Notes: a model not told the origin generated them from the letters alone. A stretch of 64,000 nucleotides of DNA from Galeruca laticollis (GCA_963921935.1 OY998176.1:136908299-136972298); one strand, 5' to 3'. Shown: positions 45,890 through 56,169, counted from the first letter of the stretch. Made by a program: numbers and translations.

Positions 45890-47223
45890 GATCGAGTGGT
45901 GACATCAGGAGCACCACATCTGAAACAATGGATCCTTTTCGGATCTGGACACTGTCTATTAATATGGCCGGTTCTCTTACAGTTCCAACAAGTAACAATT
46001 CGGCTGGATTGCTTGACATTGGAAACTTCATTGATTTGAGAGGTACTGGCGATTGGCTCGTCAGCTGCTACAAAAGCAAAATCGGGCTCAACAAAACCAT
46101 GACGCTTTCTGGAAGGTGGGACGTAATGTTCAGCTCTATATTTTTTTGCCTCCAGCTTGAGGCACTCCTCCTCGAGTTCTGATAAAGTATTTACAACCGG
46201 AAGTTGGGTGGTGTAGAACGGAGAAAGGTTACGAGACACAACATCAAGCTGCACATCAGCAGGCATACCACCATAGCGACGAAACAATGCATTCATACTC
46301 GATAGATAATCCACGATACTTTCACTGGGGTCCTGCGTGCGATCCAGAATTTCCCGAAATAACCTAGCTCTGTAATCAGGAGGCTCGAAATGCTTACATA
46401 GAAGTTCTGACAATGATTTCCAGTCCTTGAACCTGGAATGATTGGCACGGAACCAATTCAAAGCCTTCCCAGTAAATAGGTCAATAGCAGAACCAAACAA
46501 TTCCCTTTCAGATATATCGCGAGCAATACGCAACTCCGAAACACGTTCTAAAAAGTTATGCACCGAAAGTTGTCTAGTATCACCAGAAAATTTGAGACCC
46601 CACTTCTCCACTCTCTGAGTTTTAAAAGAAGAAAAATAAGAATGCTCAGCTACTGGATTATCTGGACTTGGTGCAACAGCTCCAGAAAAACCTGCTTGAT
46701 TAATTGGACCAACATCATCGCTAGAATCATCAGCAGTTGATTCGTGTATATGAATATTTTCCAGCAACATACTCAAATTTGGATCCTGTTTAGAGCGTCG
46801 CTCCATTGTATCAAGGGTAGACAAAATTTCAGCTAACAATTCCGACCTTGAGCTTAGCTCCTCTGGCGTGAGATTGACCACAGGAATACGATCAACACGA
46901 CAGAGCAAATGAATTAACCTTGACTCAAGCCTCAAAAATTTACTACGAGCATTTTCCTCAGAAAAATCGCTTAAGCCGTTTTGAATATCTTTCAAAGTTC
47001 TAGAAATAACATCATGTTCGTCTGCAAAAGGAAAATTATAAGGCGGATAATTTAAGGCTTTGCCTCTACTTTCGAGGCGCAAAATTGGGCGCAATGAAGA
47101 GCGCAATTCGTCTACCGTCTTGGTGTCATCGGCTGGCAGTCCACGAACTTTCAATTCAAAAATAAGCATATCTTTCTTTAAATAATTCACCTGCATTTTA
47201 TAATCCATCTTGTTAAATGTCAA
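45847..47223 (-). CDS. Gypsy gag
   Basis: 458 codons. N-terminal helical region, an acidic linker, then the capsid-like part WGLKFSGDTRQLSVHNFLER and FRANHSRFKDWKSLSELL with DYLSSMNALFRRYGG (retroviral-type capsid signature). The nucleocapsid end has a full CCHC knuckle CWNCKRTGHINRQC and a second, CFRCGAPDVTTRSC, where the His is replaced by Val. Overlaps pol by 43 nt in another frame. Gag assembles the particle and packages the RNA. The start is the first ATG after the leader, at MTFNKMDYKM. Confidence 0.92.
   Translation of the reverse strand: MTFNKMDYKMQVNYLKKDMLIFELKVRGLPADDTKTVDELRSSLRPILRLESRGKALNYPPYNFPFADEHDVISRTLKDIQNGLSDFSEENARSKFLRLESRLIHLLCRVDRIPVVNLTPEELSSRSELLAEILSTLDTMERRSKQDPNLSMLLENIHIHESTADDSSDDVGPINQAGFSGAVAPSPDNPVAEHSYFSSFKTQRVEKWGLKFSGDTRQLSVHNFLERVSELRIARDISERELFGSAIDLFTGKALNWFRANHSRFKDWKSLSELLCKHFEPPDYRARLFREILDRTQDPSESIVDYLSSMNALFRRYGGMPADVQLDVVSRNLSPFYTTQLPVVNTLSELEEECLKLEAKKYRAEHYVPPSRKRHGFVEPDFAFVAADEPIASTSQINEVSNVKQSSRIVTCWNCKRTGHINRQCPDPKRIHCFRCGAPDVTTRSCPKCSGNAPREGQ
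45868..45874 (-). promoter_or_regulatory. -1 ribosomal frameshift slippery site GGGAAAC
   Basis: In the gag frame the minus strand reads tcG GGA AAC, the canonical X-XXY-YYZ heptamer, exactly in the gag-pol overlap. A -1 slip continues as CGC GCC CCG in the pol frame. Seven nucleotides later GGGAG can pair with CTCCC across a 24-nt loop, a suitable stimulatory stem. Spacing, frame and heptamer all fit. Confidence 0.8.
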
Positions 47224-47580
47224 AGGTTAATAAAGTAGGAAAAAACTAAACTCAAAATAAATATGAATTATCAGATTGCCAATGAAAATTTGAATTAATG
47301 TTATCCAAGCGCACCCAATTTACATTAAAACTACGAAACAGTAAATTATTATAAGTATTGTCCCACTCGGGTATCGAGAAGAATCAATATAAAACATATA
47401 AATTTCAATTTTTTCGGTACAGACTAAGTGTCCTGGCGTGGTTCTCGAAAGAGAGAGAATAATCAAGTAAATTAAGAATACCTGCGATCCCCACACCAAA
47501 ACACCAACCCTAACGTACCTCAAAGTTGACGCACTGCCAGGAGTAAAATATTAGAAGAAAAGGGTGATATTAGAAAAGAA

Positions 47581-47600
47581 GGCCCCACGTTTGGCCGCCA
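47581..47600 (-). other. Primer-binding site of the young gypsy
   Basis: Minus-strand TGGCGGCCAAACGTGGGGCC lies four bases after the upstream LTR. It is close to the pattern complementary to a tRNA-Lys 3' end (TGGCGCCCAACGTGGGGC), with one substitution and one extra A; the tRNA assignment is inference. Confidence 0.6.
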
Positions 47601-47604
47601 AAAT

Positions 47605-48146
47605 TGCCACGCACTATTTATTGATAAGTTTTCTTTTCTGAAATTTCTACAGGTGGTATGAAGACCAACTGTTCTTTTATATATATATATATTTTTTTTA
47701 ACAAAATTTAGAAACGAAAGTGAATTTAGACTAAAGGCAAATTAGCAGAAACAATAGGCTATGGTATAGTACTGGCCAGTGGTTTAAAAAGGTGCGAGCA
47801 ACACCGGCTAGGGAGTATACTGTAAGTAGGTTCGGCGCCACCGGTTTACCGACTAAACCGGAAGTCTCTAGGTGATCACGAACTGGCCGATACTCTACCA
47901 GCCAAATCAAAGTAACTTATGCCTCCTGGACAGTCTGCCAAGTAAAACACAGTCTCTTAAAAGGTCCACCAATTTAATAATAATAAAAAAAAAATGGTAA
48001 GAAACATAGAAATAAAGAAATATATAGGTGTTAAAGTTACAATAAGTTTTTTTTGTTTTTATTATAATAATATCTTTGAAGCTATAAACCGCAACGTGAT
48101 CACGTGTTCAACAAGTTAACTTAACTTTAATAATTAGCTTAAAGTA
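47605..48146 (-). repeat. Upstream (5') LTR of the young gypsy, half missing
   Basis: Matches 39381-39923, then stops abruptly at CTTAAAGTA and passes into PLE sequence. The missing half would be the U3 side in element orientation, which normally holds the promoter. Confidence 0.88.
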
Positions 48147-48495
48147 TAACTGTTCATTGACAACTTCATATTGTGCGTTTCTTAAATGTCTTCTAATTTC
48201 CAGTTCTTCAAGGAAATCCAGTTCTTGTTTCTTTTCACAAATATGCAGCACTTCCAGTTCTGTGTTAGGTGTCAATGAATGATTGGTGTCAAGTAGATGT
48301 TTTGCGTAGTGAGATTTATCTGGTTGTTTTAATCTGTAAGCTCGTAAGTGCTCACTGTATCGTATTTCAAAATTCCTAAGGGTCTGACCCAAATAGACAG
48401 CATTACATTCTGGACATTTGAGTTTATATATACCTGACTTCTTTAATAGTGGTATTTTTGTTTTTACATTTAACAATTTTGTACTAACGTTACTT
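48147..48495 (-). pseudogene. PLE3 fragment (GIY-YIG) fused to the gypsy LTR
   Basis: A minus-strand frame shares nearly the whole nuclease segment with PLE2: SGIYKLKCPECNAVYLGQT through EELEIRRHLRN. One substitution (Pro to Ala) and few others are seen. It is cut on both sides, at the LTR break (48146/48147) and at ACGTTACT (48495). No target duplication is visible. Confidence 0.85.
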
Positions 48496-48926
48496 AAACA
48501 CACTAACATCAAATAAAAAAAGCTGTTGGCCGATGAACCATCGGACCTTGGCATTTATCGATATTTTGTGCTTATACTTTTGTTTATAGTATGCTACTTT
48601 CATTTATTACAGTTTGAAACCTAAATCACTTATTTAAAAGGACTGTTCTTATTTTACTTCTTTCATATTTTGAATATGTGCACTCAAAACCTTTAGTTTC
48701 ACACTATTACCACTTGATAAATTTGAATCCTCGTAATACCCCTTAAATTACAAGTGGTTTACGGAGCCGAAATCAATTAGAGGCTGCACTGTACAGAATG
48801 CTGTCGATAGTTTGTCATTGCCTTACTCTAATCAGATTTTCTTCAGTCCGTCCTTAGTGAAAGAGTATACCGTTTTGTAGAACAATTTATTCACAAAATA
48901 TATTCTAGTATAAAAAATTTTACAGT
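48496..48926. other. No gene recognised
   Basis: AT-rich spacer between the PLE3 fragment and the 3' end of the serine protease gene. Confidence 0.4.
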
Positions 48927-48932
48927 TTTATT
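48927..48932 (-). promoter_or_regulatory. Poly(A) signal AATAAA of the serine protease gene
   Basis: Minus-strand AATAAA about 40 nt after the TAA stop at 48971-48973. A second AATAAA lies some 45 nt further downstream. Confidence 0.5.
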
Positions 48933-48970
48933 TTCATAGTATGAAAATCTCTTAATAATATCTAGATTTA

Positions 48971-49156
48971 TTAGATGTAGGGCCATACTGTTTGTTCTAT
49001 CCACTTGATATAGTAGGATACTCTAGTATATACACCAGGTAAATCTTTCGCCAGACCACATCCTATTCCAAAAGATGTAATTCCGACTATATCGTACATA
49101 CATTTAATATCTTTGGTGTCTGTACGAATAATTTGAAGTGGTCCTCCGGAATCACC
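48971..49156 (-). CDS. Snake-like serine protease, last exon (catalytic Ser)
   Basis: Phase-0 exon after acceptor TTATAG, encoding GDSGGPLQIIRT with the catalytic Ser, then VGITSFGIGCG and LPGVYTRVSYYIKWIEQTVW before TAA. The preceding exon ends in DTCQ, so the joined motif is DTCQ-GDSGGP, and Asp six residues before the Ser predicts trypsin-like specificity. The final helix WIEQTV is usual for S1 proteases. Confidence 0.9.
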   Translation of the reverse strand, partial: GDSGGPLQIIRTDTKDIKCMYDIVGITSFGIGCGLAKDLPGVYTRVSYYIKWIEQTVWPYI

Positions 49157-49380
49157 CTATAAATAGAAATAATCAATTTAATAAGCGGTTGAAAGGTTTG
49201 CTTCTACCTTATTGGAGGACAATATTTTTCCCCATATAGGTGATTACTAGATAAATACCTTAAGTTCCTTCTTGCCTTTGATAAGACAATATACATACAC
49301 ATTTCATTTCTAGCAGTTTGTTGTAATCAAATAGTTGGAAAAGTGTAAAAAACGAGTTTCAATGTGAAAAAGCAATACAT

Positions 49381-49615
49381 TGTTACGTCGGTCCTGCTCT
49401 GGAGATATATTAAGGTGCATAAAGGAAAAAAAGAAGAAAAACATCGTGAACCATCGGGAAACTGTCATTTAGGATGGGACTAGAAATGACATTTTGGAAG
49501 AAAAGGAGAACATGTTAAAGGTATTTAGATTTAAGTTCTGTGTTAGTAAGTTAGATTGAATTATAATAGTTCAAGTTACAGAAATAAGTAAAAGTTAGAA
49601 AGCAGAAGACTAACA
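49381..49615 (+). repeat. Left LTR of the gypsy shell
   Basis: 235 bp. Shared phrases with 53734-53928: GTCGGTCCTG, ATATATTAAGGT, GGGACTAGAAATG and TTAGAAAGCAGAAGA. Confidence 0.8.
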
Positions 49616-49699
49616 TTGGTGACTGCGCTGGGATTTAAGAAATATTTGTTCTACTATCTGTTTATGATAAATACTAGATCAACCGCAAACTACAGAGAC

Positions 49700-49900
49700 A
49701 TGGATACTGCCGGACCCTCAACATGGTTTTTAAAGATGGAAGAAGAGAAGGAGAGACGCGAAAGGGAGGATAAAGAAGATAAGGAGTGACGAGAGGGAGA
49801 GAAGGAAATGCGAAGAAACGAGGAAGAAGAAGAGGAGAAAAGACTGAAGGAGGAAAGGCGTATATAAGGAGTTGAGTCACTTATGAAGTTGAATTATAAC
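49700..49900 (+). pseudogene. Gag N-terminus of the gypsy shell
   Basis: Starts ATG with MDTAGPSTWFLKMEEEKERR and continues as a Glu/Arg/Lys-rich coiled-coil-like stretch, interrupted by a TGA near 49788 and a TAA near 49866. Only the start of gag is left before the DNA transposon region. Confidence 0.5.
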
Positions 49901-50183
49901 CTTCCGCTAAATATTATCCACATTCTTAATAATGCTGATATAATAATATATGATTTAATAATGAATTTCTTGAAGGAGTCCAATGTTACTATCTAAATTG
50001 AACGAAGCAATTTCCAAAATTCTGTAGAAAATGGGGAAATTTCCGTTCCATATTTCTCTTTTTCTCTCTCTCCCTCTCTCTCACATACACACACTCACAC
50101 ATGAAAAATTGAAAGAAAAATTGGAAGAGGTCCATTATATTGCTCGTAAACGTTTGAAGTTCTTCAACGATAATGTAAAAGAT

Positions 50184-53100
50184 CTGCCGTCCCAAAAACA
50201 GACGGCGTATCTACGAAAAAATCAGAGTTTAGGATTTTTGTCTCATCGGGTTCGTGATAAGGTAAAAGCTCTGCCGTCCCAAAAACAGACGCCGTAGCTA
50301 CAAAAAAAATCAGATTTTTGGATTTTTCTCTCATTGGGTTCGTGGCAGGCTAATTTACATTATTATTAAGCAAAAATGCCGTATGGTTGTTTAATACATT
50401 GGAAATTCAACATTTAATTTAGTCGTATGTGAAACAGTTGTTGCCTGTCTTAATGAAATTTGCCGTACCTACGCAATACTACGCACAAAAGCCGTTTCTG
50501 CTTCCGCGCCTATGTATATACGGCGTCTTCAGTTGGGACATATCAGATACGGCTTTTGTTCTTAGAAAGCGCCCCATATTTTTGAAAATACATTGCGATT
50601 TGCATTCAGTTGCCCGAGTGATTTTCAAGTGACAGCGTGGAGATTGGTGTTATTTTCACGAGGTTTTTAAAAAAGTCAGGTATGTTTGTATTTTTAAAAA
50701 TAGCATGAGCATTTATTGAACTAGAATATTCGCGGGAAAATGTCGAGTAGATCGAATCAAATTATGTCCATGGTTCTCAAAGAACCCGATACCCCCAATA
50801 ATAAGACTTTGGTTGACTCCAATAATATACAGAATGTCGATGTGATAACTGAAGATGGTTTTTTATTGACTTCTTAAGATTATTTGTTGGAAGATACGCT
50901 GCAACCCAAAGTTTTCACTGAATTGACTAATTTCATACCGTAAGACGACAATTCAAACACTTTACAACACCAATTACCTATTCAAAATATTTGTCAAATT
51001 CAAGAAAGTAATACGAATAAAGCATGCTGCGAATCCATTAAAGTGAGTACAATTTGCCAGGTAATAGATGATCGATTGATTTTAAATCTACCAAAACATA
51101 AAGAGGATGATGAGACTAAGGAACCAGAACATATAGAGGAACGTGAAAGCGAACAAGAACCTAGAGAGGAAAATGAAAGCGAAATAGAATATACAGTAGA
51201 CAATGAAAACAACGCACAACATACCAGGAAGGATGAGAACTTAGAAAAAGGTTTCACAAAAAGTGACAATCCAAGAAAGAGAAGCAGGAAGCGATTATTG
51301 AAAAAGAAAGAAAAACTACTTAAAAACCACCTGGATGTAAGTGTAAACATAAATGTTTCAATAATATTGCAAAAGACCAAAGAAAAATTTTGAATACCAA
51401 TTTCTGAAGTCTATCTACCAAGGAGAGAAAAGCATTCATTCTAAATACTTGCAGTAGGCTTGAAGTGAAACGACGTACTACTGAAAGCGAAAGAAAACAT
51501 AATACGTTCAAATATAAGTTGAAAACCGCAAATGGTCAAATGATAGAAGCATGTAAGACATTTTTCCTCACCACACTAGGTTATAAAAAAACAAATGACC
51601 GTGTTCTACATGATACTTTGGAAAAAACTCCAAAGAACCAACTATATCCTCAAGCAGATCGGCGAACTCAGTCAGCTAAGAAAAAAATAGACTATGATTT
51701 AGTAGATGCTCACATAGAGTCCTTTCAGCCATTCATTTCTCACTATAGGTACGTTTTTATAGTAATGATAATATTATATCTATTAATCATTGCTACATAT
51801 CCTTTTTTTTTCAATTTCAGACGAGAGCATGCACCAAAGCGAAGGTATCTTCCCAGCGACATTTCCATCTCTGTAATGTTCGACATGTTCAAATCTCAAT
51901 ACCCAGACTTGAAACTTAGCTACGAAACTTACTGTTTGCGCATTAAGTCAAAAAACATTTCTTTTGCATTATTAGGACACGAGGAGTGAGAAAAATGCGA
52001 AAAATTCAACTTGCACGGTCATCAAGAACAAGATTTGCAAGAAAACTGCGAGAAATGTACTTCTTGGAAAAAGCACATTGATCACGCCAGAGAGTCTAGA
52101 TAGTTACACCAAGAACACGCCCAAACTAAGTTTGAAGATGGTACTGTCTGTTTTTCCGTAGATTTCCAGAAGGTGATTATGTTGCCTAGGGTCGATACTT
52201 TCAAAAGATTTCTTTTTATTAAAAGACTCACAACTTATAATGAAAGCTTTGTTCCATTGGGACCCAAATCACCAAATAAGGCATTTACCGTTTTGTGGAA
52301 TGAAGCTACATCGGGTAGAGACAAAGAGGACATTATAAGCTGTTTTCATACATTCTTTTTCAAGTATAGAGATTCACCTGAAATTAAACTTTGGCTAGAC
52401 AACTGTTCTAGCCAAAGTAAGAATTTGTGTTTCCTTTCTTATTAGGTAAGGATAATTAATTCTTCAGAAATATCTGCAAATGTACTATTTCTCAATTTTT
52501 TTGAGACATACATTCATATCAGCAGATAGCTTCCACCATCAGGTGGAACTATCATTAAAGAAAAAAGGCAAGGTGTACGATTTTGATGATTTTGTAGAGG
52601 CCGTACAAAAATCCCAAATATCAAATACGGAAGTGAAAGTAATGTCTCTTCAAGACTTTTTCAAGTGGAACGATCTGAAATCTGAGGCAAAACTAGAAAA
52701 ACAAGAGCGAATAATTTATTTATCTGATATTGTCCAAATAGAAGCAACCCGTTGAAATTTCTTTTTATATTTCAAATCGTCGCTTACTACAGGTGAATTT
52801 GAAAAATTGAACTTTTTATGTAAGAAGGCAATGAAAGAAAACGGTATCTTGTTTCAATCTGTGCCATACCGTACTGAACCGAAAGGTTTCCTCACAACAA
52901 AAAAAGACGCAATATTGAAAAATCTTAGTGATATCATGCCAGAGAACCGAAAAAATGTTTGGATCGATTTGCCAGAAACAAACGACAACTAGAAACAATG
53001 TATGAAACAGACTATGGTTTGAATTATGAGCAGGATTTTAGTTTTGTTGTATGTTGTGTATTTGATTTCATATTCATTTATAATAATTATATAATTTACT

Positions 53101-53432
53101 CGATACACCTATTCAGTTTTATTTTAGAAGTGTAAATATTCTAAGGACTTCTGTTGTAACTAGCGCAGTTCATGCAGATACGGCATTTTTGTCTTGTATA
53201 AACCAGATAAAAAATTAGCTCAAAATGCCGTATGTAATTTTTTATATCAATGGCTGATGATTTTAACTTTTTTCATCATCATAATATTTTTATATAAATC
53301 CTGAATAAGAAACCACATTTACTTCTTTTTCAACCTCAAAAAACAGTGAGGGCTATAGAAAAGACTTTGAGCTTAATTTTCACTCTTTGAAGGCGTCTGT
53401 AGATACGGCATCTGTTTTAAGGACGGCAGAGC
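50184..53432 (+). mobile_element. DNA transposon of unassigned superfamily
   Basis: Terminal inverted repeats: GCTCTGCCGTCCCAAAAACA at 50269 on the left and the complement GCTCTGCCGTCCTTAAAACA ending at 53432 on the right, extending through GACGCCGTA/GATGCCGTA. The left end carries an additional tandem copy at 50184 (87-bp period). ATACGGC or its complement recurs at both ends (near 50377, 50460, 50521, 50549, 53177, 53225 and 53403), like subterminal transposase-binding sites. It encodes a transposase-like protein. No clear target duplication. It sits within the gypsy shell. Confidence 0.65.
50740..52992 (+). pseudogene. Unassigned insect transposase-like protein, decayed
   Basis: Begins MSSRSNQIMSMVLKEPDTP, with an acidic/basic N-terminal region (to 51395). 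Then IESFQPFISHYR is joined over a 74-bp GT-AG intron (51749-51822) to REHAPKRRYLPSDI, followed by YETYCLRIKSKNISFALLGHEE, a Cys/His cluster (CEKFNLHGH, NCEKCTSW), DFQKVIMLPR, NEATSGRDKEDI, LWLDNCSSQSKN, FISADSFHHQVE and YDFDDFVEAV, to LSDIMPENRKNVWIDLP. The ordered Asp/Asn/His motifs resemble an RNase H-like DDE core; DNC--Q-KN followed by an Asp-His motif recalls Sola-type transposases, which is inference. I recall related unnamed proteins from other insects. Stops near 50876, 50941, 51391, 51987 and 52443 disable this copy. Confidence 0.55.
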
Positions 53433-53475
53433 CATACTCAACGTGCATACTGCAAACACAAGCGTCTCGAGAGTT

Positions 53476-53717
53476 GACGCAGTATGGCTGTTCAATATCA
53501 AGCGCGAAAAAGGTTTGTGCTAAAAACTGCAACGAAACTGGAAAGGCCCCTACATCGTTCTCAAGAAAACCAACGATCTAGTTTACCGCATCCAATTGTC
53601 AGCGAGGATTAATCCCAAGGTGATCCATATCGGAAGGTTAACCCCTTACTTTGGACACGATCCACCCCGTTGGCTTCAGCTAGACCCCACTAATCAGATT
53701 ATTCGAGACGAATGAAT
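53476..53717 (+). pseudogene. Pol C-terminus (GPY/F module) of the gypsy shell
   Basis: Reads DAVWLFNIKREKG, a stop, KLQRNWKGPYIVLKKTNDLV and NPKVIHIGRLTPYFG, then a TGA at about 53713-53715, just before the right LTR. This is the usual integrase end of gypsy elements with a GPY/F module. Confidence 0.75.
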
Positions 53718-53733
53718 AGAAAATAGGTAGAGA

Positions 53734-53928
53734 TGTTCTGTCGGTCCTGTACTGAGAATATATTAAGGTCCATAAAGAAGAAGAAAAACTTCGAGAATCA
53801 TCGGAAGCTGTCATTAAGGAAGGGACTAGAAATGTCGTTTTGGAAGGAAAGTAGAACTGTCGGGAGCATGTGGAAGATATTCTAGACTTGAGTTCGGCGT
53901 TAGAAAGTTAGAAAGCAGAAGAGTAAAA
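53734..53928 (+). repeat. Right LTR of the gypsy shell
   Basis: 195 bp, about 40 bp shorter than the left LTR through internal deletions. Its end GTAAAA corresponds to CTAACA on the left. Confidence 0.75.
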
Positions 53929-54029
53929 ATATTTTACTAACGATAATGTACAGAATGGGTAATATCAAATAATATGTAAAATATTAAGAATATACACTGA
54001 TAATGTGTTTTTTGCTTATAAAAATTTAC

Positions 54030-54456
54030 CTGACATGTATCTCTCCTATAATTTTTTGATCCCGCACAAACCATTACATCCTCTATTATACCTAACGGCA
54101 ACTCGCTACTTGGCATTTCAATCAAGCTTTTGTACGTATTATTACATTTTATTGTCGAGAAGAATTCTAGATCGACTCTGAGTAAATCTTGACTGCCTAC
54201 GTCACCTGCAAAATCAGTTAAACCCCATCCTGAGGCGATAGCGTTTTCAACTGGAAATGTACGATCTGTATGGAGACAAGCCGGACGCAAATATGTGTTT
54301 AATTCGAAACTTTCGTCCACTTTCAATAGAGCTATATCATGATATTTCCTGTATTCGTAATTTGGGTATTTGATTCTTTCAATCACTTTTCTTACTTGCA
54401 GATGTAACGTGTCAGATTGGTTTGAAAAACCTCCCCTAACTAGCCTCGCCTCTCCT
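54030..54456 (-). CDS. Snake-like serine protease, exon with catalytic Asp
   Basis: Starts after acceptor TTTTTAG, completing a split Lys codon, and reads GEARLVRGGFSNQSDTLHLQ, IKYPNYEYRKYHDIALLKVD (catalytic Asp in HDIALL), RPACL, ASGWGLTDFAG and VMVCAGS up to DTCQ at donor GTAAAT. The 142-codon segment matches the middle of snake/easter-type clip proteases, including the insert-bearing YHDIALLK and WG-T-F patterns. It is separated from the last exon by a 4.9-kb intron that contains two transposons. Confidence 0.9.
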
Positions 54457-54833
54457 CTAAAAATTATGAAAATTGTTATAATAAAAATTTAAACAAACAT
54501 GTGCTTTATATTCGCGGTTAACATGGAGAATTTTTATAAATAAATTCATAAAATTCGGTTTTTTTGGCATATTTAAAGATGTTTGAAATCTATTATTTAG
54601 ATTTTCCCAAAAATTCACTGCAATGTTTGTTTAATTATGAATATTGATGATCACAGTGGCTTATGATTTTGATAGAGCAAGTAAACAAGGAAATTATGTA
54701 AATAGAACTTATAAAACTTTCGGGCCCCAATGAGAGAATTAAAATTCATCTTTCTTTTTCATTTTATCAGTGGATGGATACCGTTTCCTTATATTTAAAT
54801 TCAAAAATTGAGAATTAGTACTGCCACACTTAC

Positions 54834-54943
54834 TTGACTTTACTCATCAAACAATGAGCAGCTGTTAGGACAAACGTTTCACTGATGAGTGAACCACCAC
54901 AATCCCAACCAATGTTTTCTCCAGTTCCGTAAGCAATTTGTAC
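54834..54943 (-). CDS. Snake-like serine protease, exon with catalytic His
   Basis: Phase-0 start after acceptor ATTTAG. It encodes VQIAYGTGENIGWDCGGSLI and SETFVLTAAHCLMSKVK, with catalytic His in TAAHC. It ends with two bases of the Lys codon at donor GTAAGT and joins in phase to the exon at 54456. The intron between them is 377 bp. Confidence 0.92.
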
Positions 54944-55609
54944 CTAAATGTGAAAATAAGAATGAAAGGTAACGTAAAGATTGTCATGACTGCAAATTAA
55001 TTAATAAGTTGTCAAATATCATGGAATATTTTTGAGCAAACCCCTTCATTTCTTCCTTGACCGTTCGTACGGTCAATTATCTCTGCAACTTAATATTTCA
55101 AGTGAAAAATGAAGCTGCCATTATAGTCGGAAGTACTTTGCTTCAAAATCTTTGAGTGGGTGATAGGCTGGTTGATTAGGCACATTTGTAACTTGTAGTA
55201 TGGTCAAGTGGAAGGTTATCTTTTGATACGTATATTAATTCTCCGTCGAGCGCATTTGATCTGTGAGGCACATGCCCCAAGTATTTTGAAATTATTAGCT
55301 GCCCATACCAACAGGAGGCTATTGGAATCGGCCAAAAAAAAAACGATTTTCTACTTTCACACAAAATGAGTTATTGGGGTCAAAAATGACCTTCCTAGAA
55401 AATTTTGTGTCTGTCTGTCACTCTGTCTACTGTATAATGTGTTGACAGCATGCCCTGTGATCTTTAATAGCCACTGCTAAACTGCATTTTTAACGCCACC
55501 TATTCGCTTGGAAGGTTACTAACGAACTTTATTTTACTGATAGCTGTAATACTGTCATCTGTGAATTTACCCAAACCAAGCTGTTTGGTTGTCAATTTAA
55601 AAAAATAAA
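54944..55609. other. Protease intron, no feature recognised
   Basis: Intronic sequence before the THAP fragment. No domain or repeat recognised. A minus-strand frame at 55176-55364 shows no known motif. Confidence 0.4.
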
Positions 55610-56169
55610 GTAATTTTTGACAAATGGGTAAATTTATTTGGAAACAGAAGCTTGAAGGAGAAAATGACATCTGAGAATATTCACAACAATTGTAGAGTGT
55701 GTGCCCTACACTTTTTACCTAAAGATTTTGGTCCAAATAAAGTTCTGAAAAGAGGAGTTTTCGCATTAGTCAATTTACCAGGTAAATCTATAATAACTAA
55801 AGAAAAAAAACTAACAACTAACTAGTATATTTTTGTTCAATAATTGTTCTTATTTTCTAGAATCTTTAGGAACAGTAACTGATGATGTTCCTTCCTCAAT
55901 AATTGGAGCTGAACCATCAACCTCTTTAGCTGTACTACAAATTGGCACTGCATCTGTAACTGAGAGTCCTAGGACTTTAAAGTTACAGGAAGCTTTAAAT
56001 GCTCAGTTTGTGAAACTGAGAGCTAAGAAAACACAAGAATCCTGTGCTATTAATGAGGCTAGTTGTAGCTATTCAGTTGAGCCCGAGCTGAAATTATCAA
56101 CACATACTATTCAAGATTCTACTTCTGTCACACCAGCAGACTTGAATGCCACAGTTACTCCAAAAAGAA
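55610..56169 (+). pseudogene. THAP-domain gene fragment, two exons
   Basis: Exon 1 (about 55610-55781) contains the second half of a THAP zinc finger: WVNLFGNRS, then CRVCALHFLPKDFGPNKVLK and GVFALVNLPG, with the C-x2-C and H-F pattern of THAP (Cys-x2-4-Cys...Cys-x2-His). It ends at donor GTAAAT in phase 1 and joins to exon 2 (55861-56169, acceptor TTTCTAG), which is Ser/Thr-rich without a known fold and ends at a GTGAGT donor. The N-terminal half of the finger is not seen, and the continuation would lie where piggyBac has inserted or beyond. It may be a P-element-like remnant or a host gene copy. Confidence 0.55.

Larger units (their letters stand above)
39381..48146 (-). mobile_element. Young Ty3/gypsy element, nearly intact
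   Basis: Coding strand is minus. LTR at 39381-40415 on the downstream side, partial LTR at 47605-48146 on the upstream side, gag 47223-45847 and pol 45889-42650, both open. Primer-binding site, polypurine tract and frameshift signal are all identifiable. The shared LTR portion differs by one or two substitutions and by microsatellite and homopolymer length, so insertion was recent. No env-like frame lies between pol and the downstream LTR, so it is a retrotransposon rather than an errantivirus. Confidence 0.92.
49381..53928 (+). mobile_element. Gypsy shell in the protease intron
   Basis: LTRs 49381-49615 (TGTTACGTCGGTCC...CTAACA) and 53734-53928 (TGTTCTGTCGGTCC...) are diverged copies. The left one is followed by TGGTGACTGCGCTGGGA, a primer-binding-site-like sequence. 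Flanks ACAT and ATAT may be a worn 4-bp duplication. Inside remain the gag start (49700-49900) and the pol end (53476-53717); the rest is replaced by a DNA transposon. Old and dead. Confidence 0.8.
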
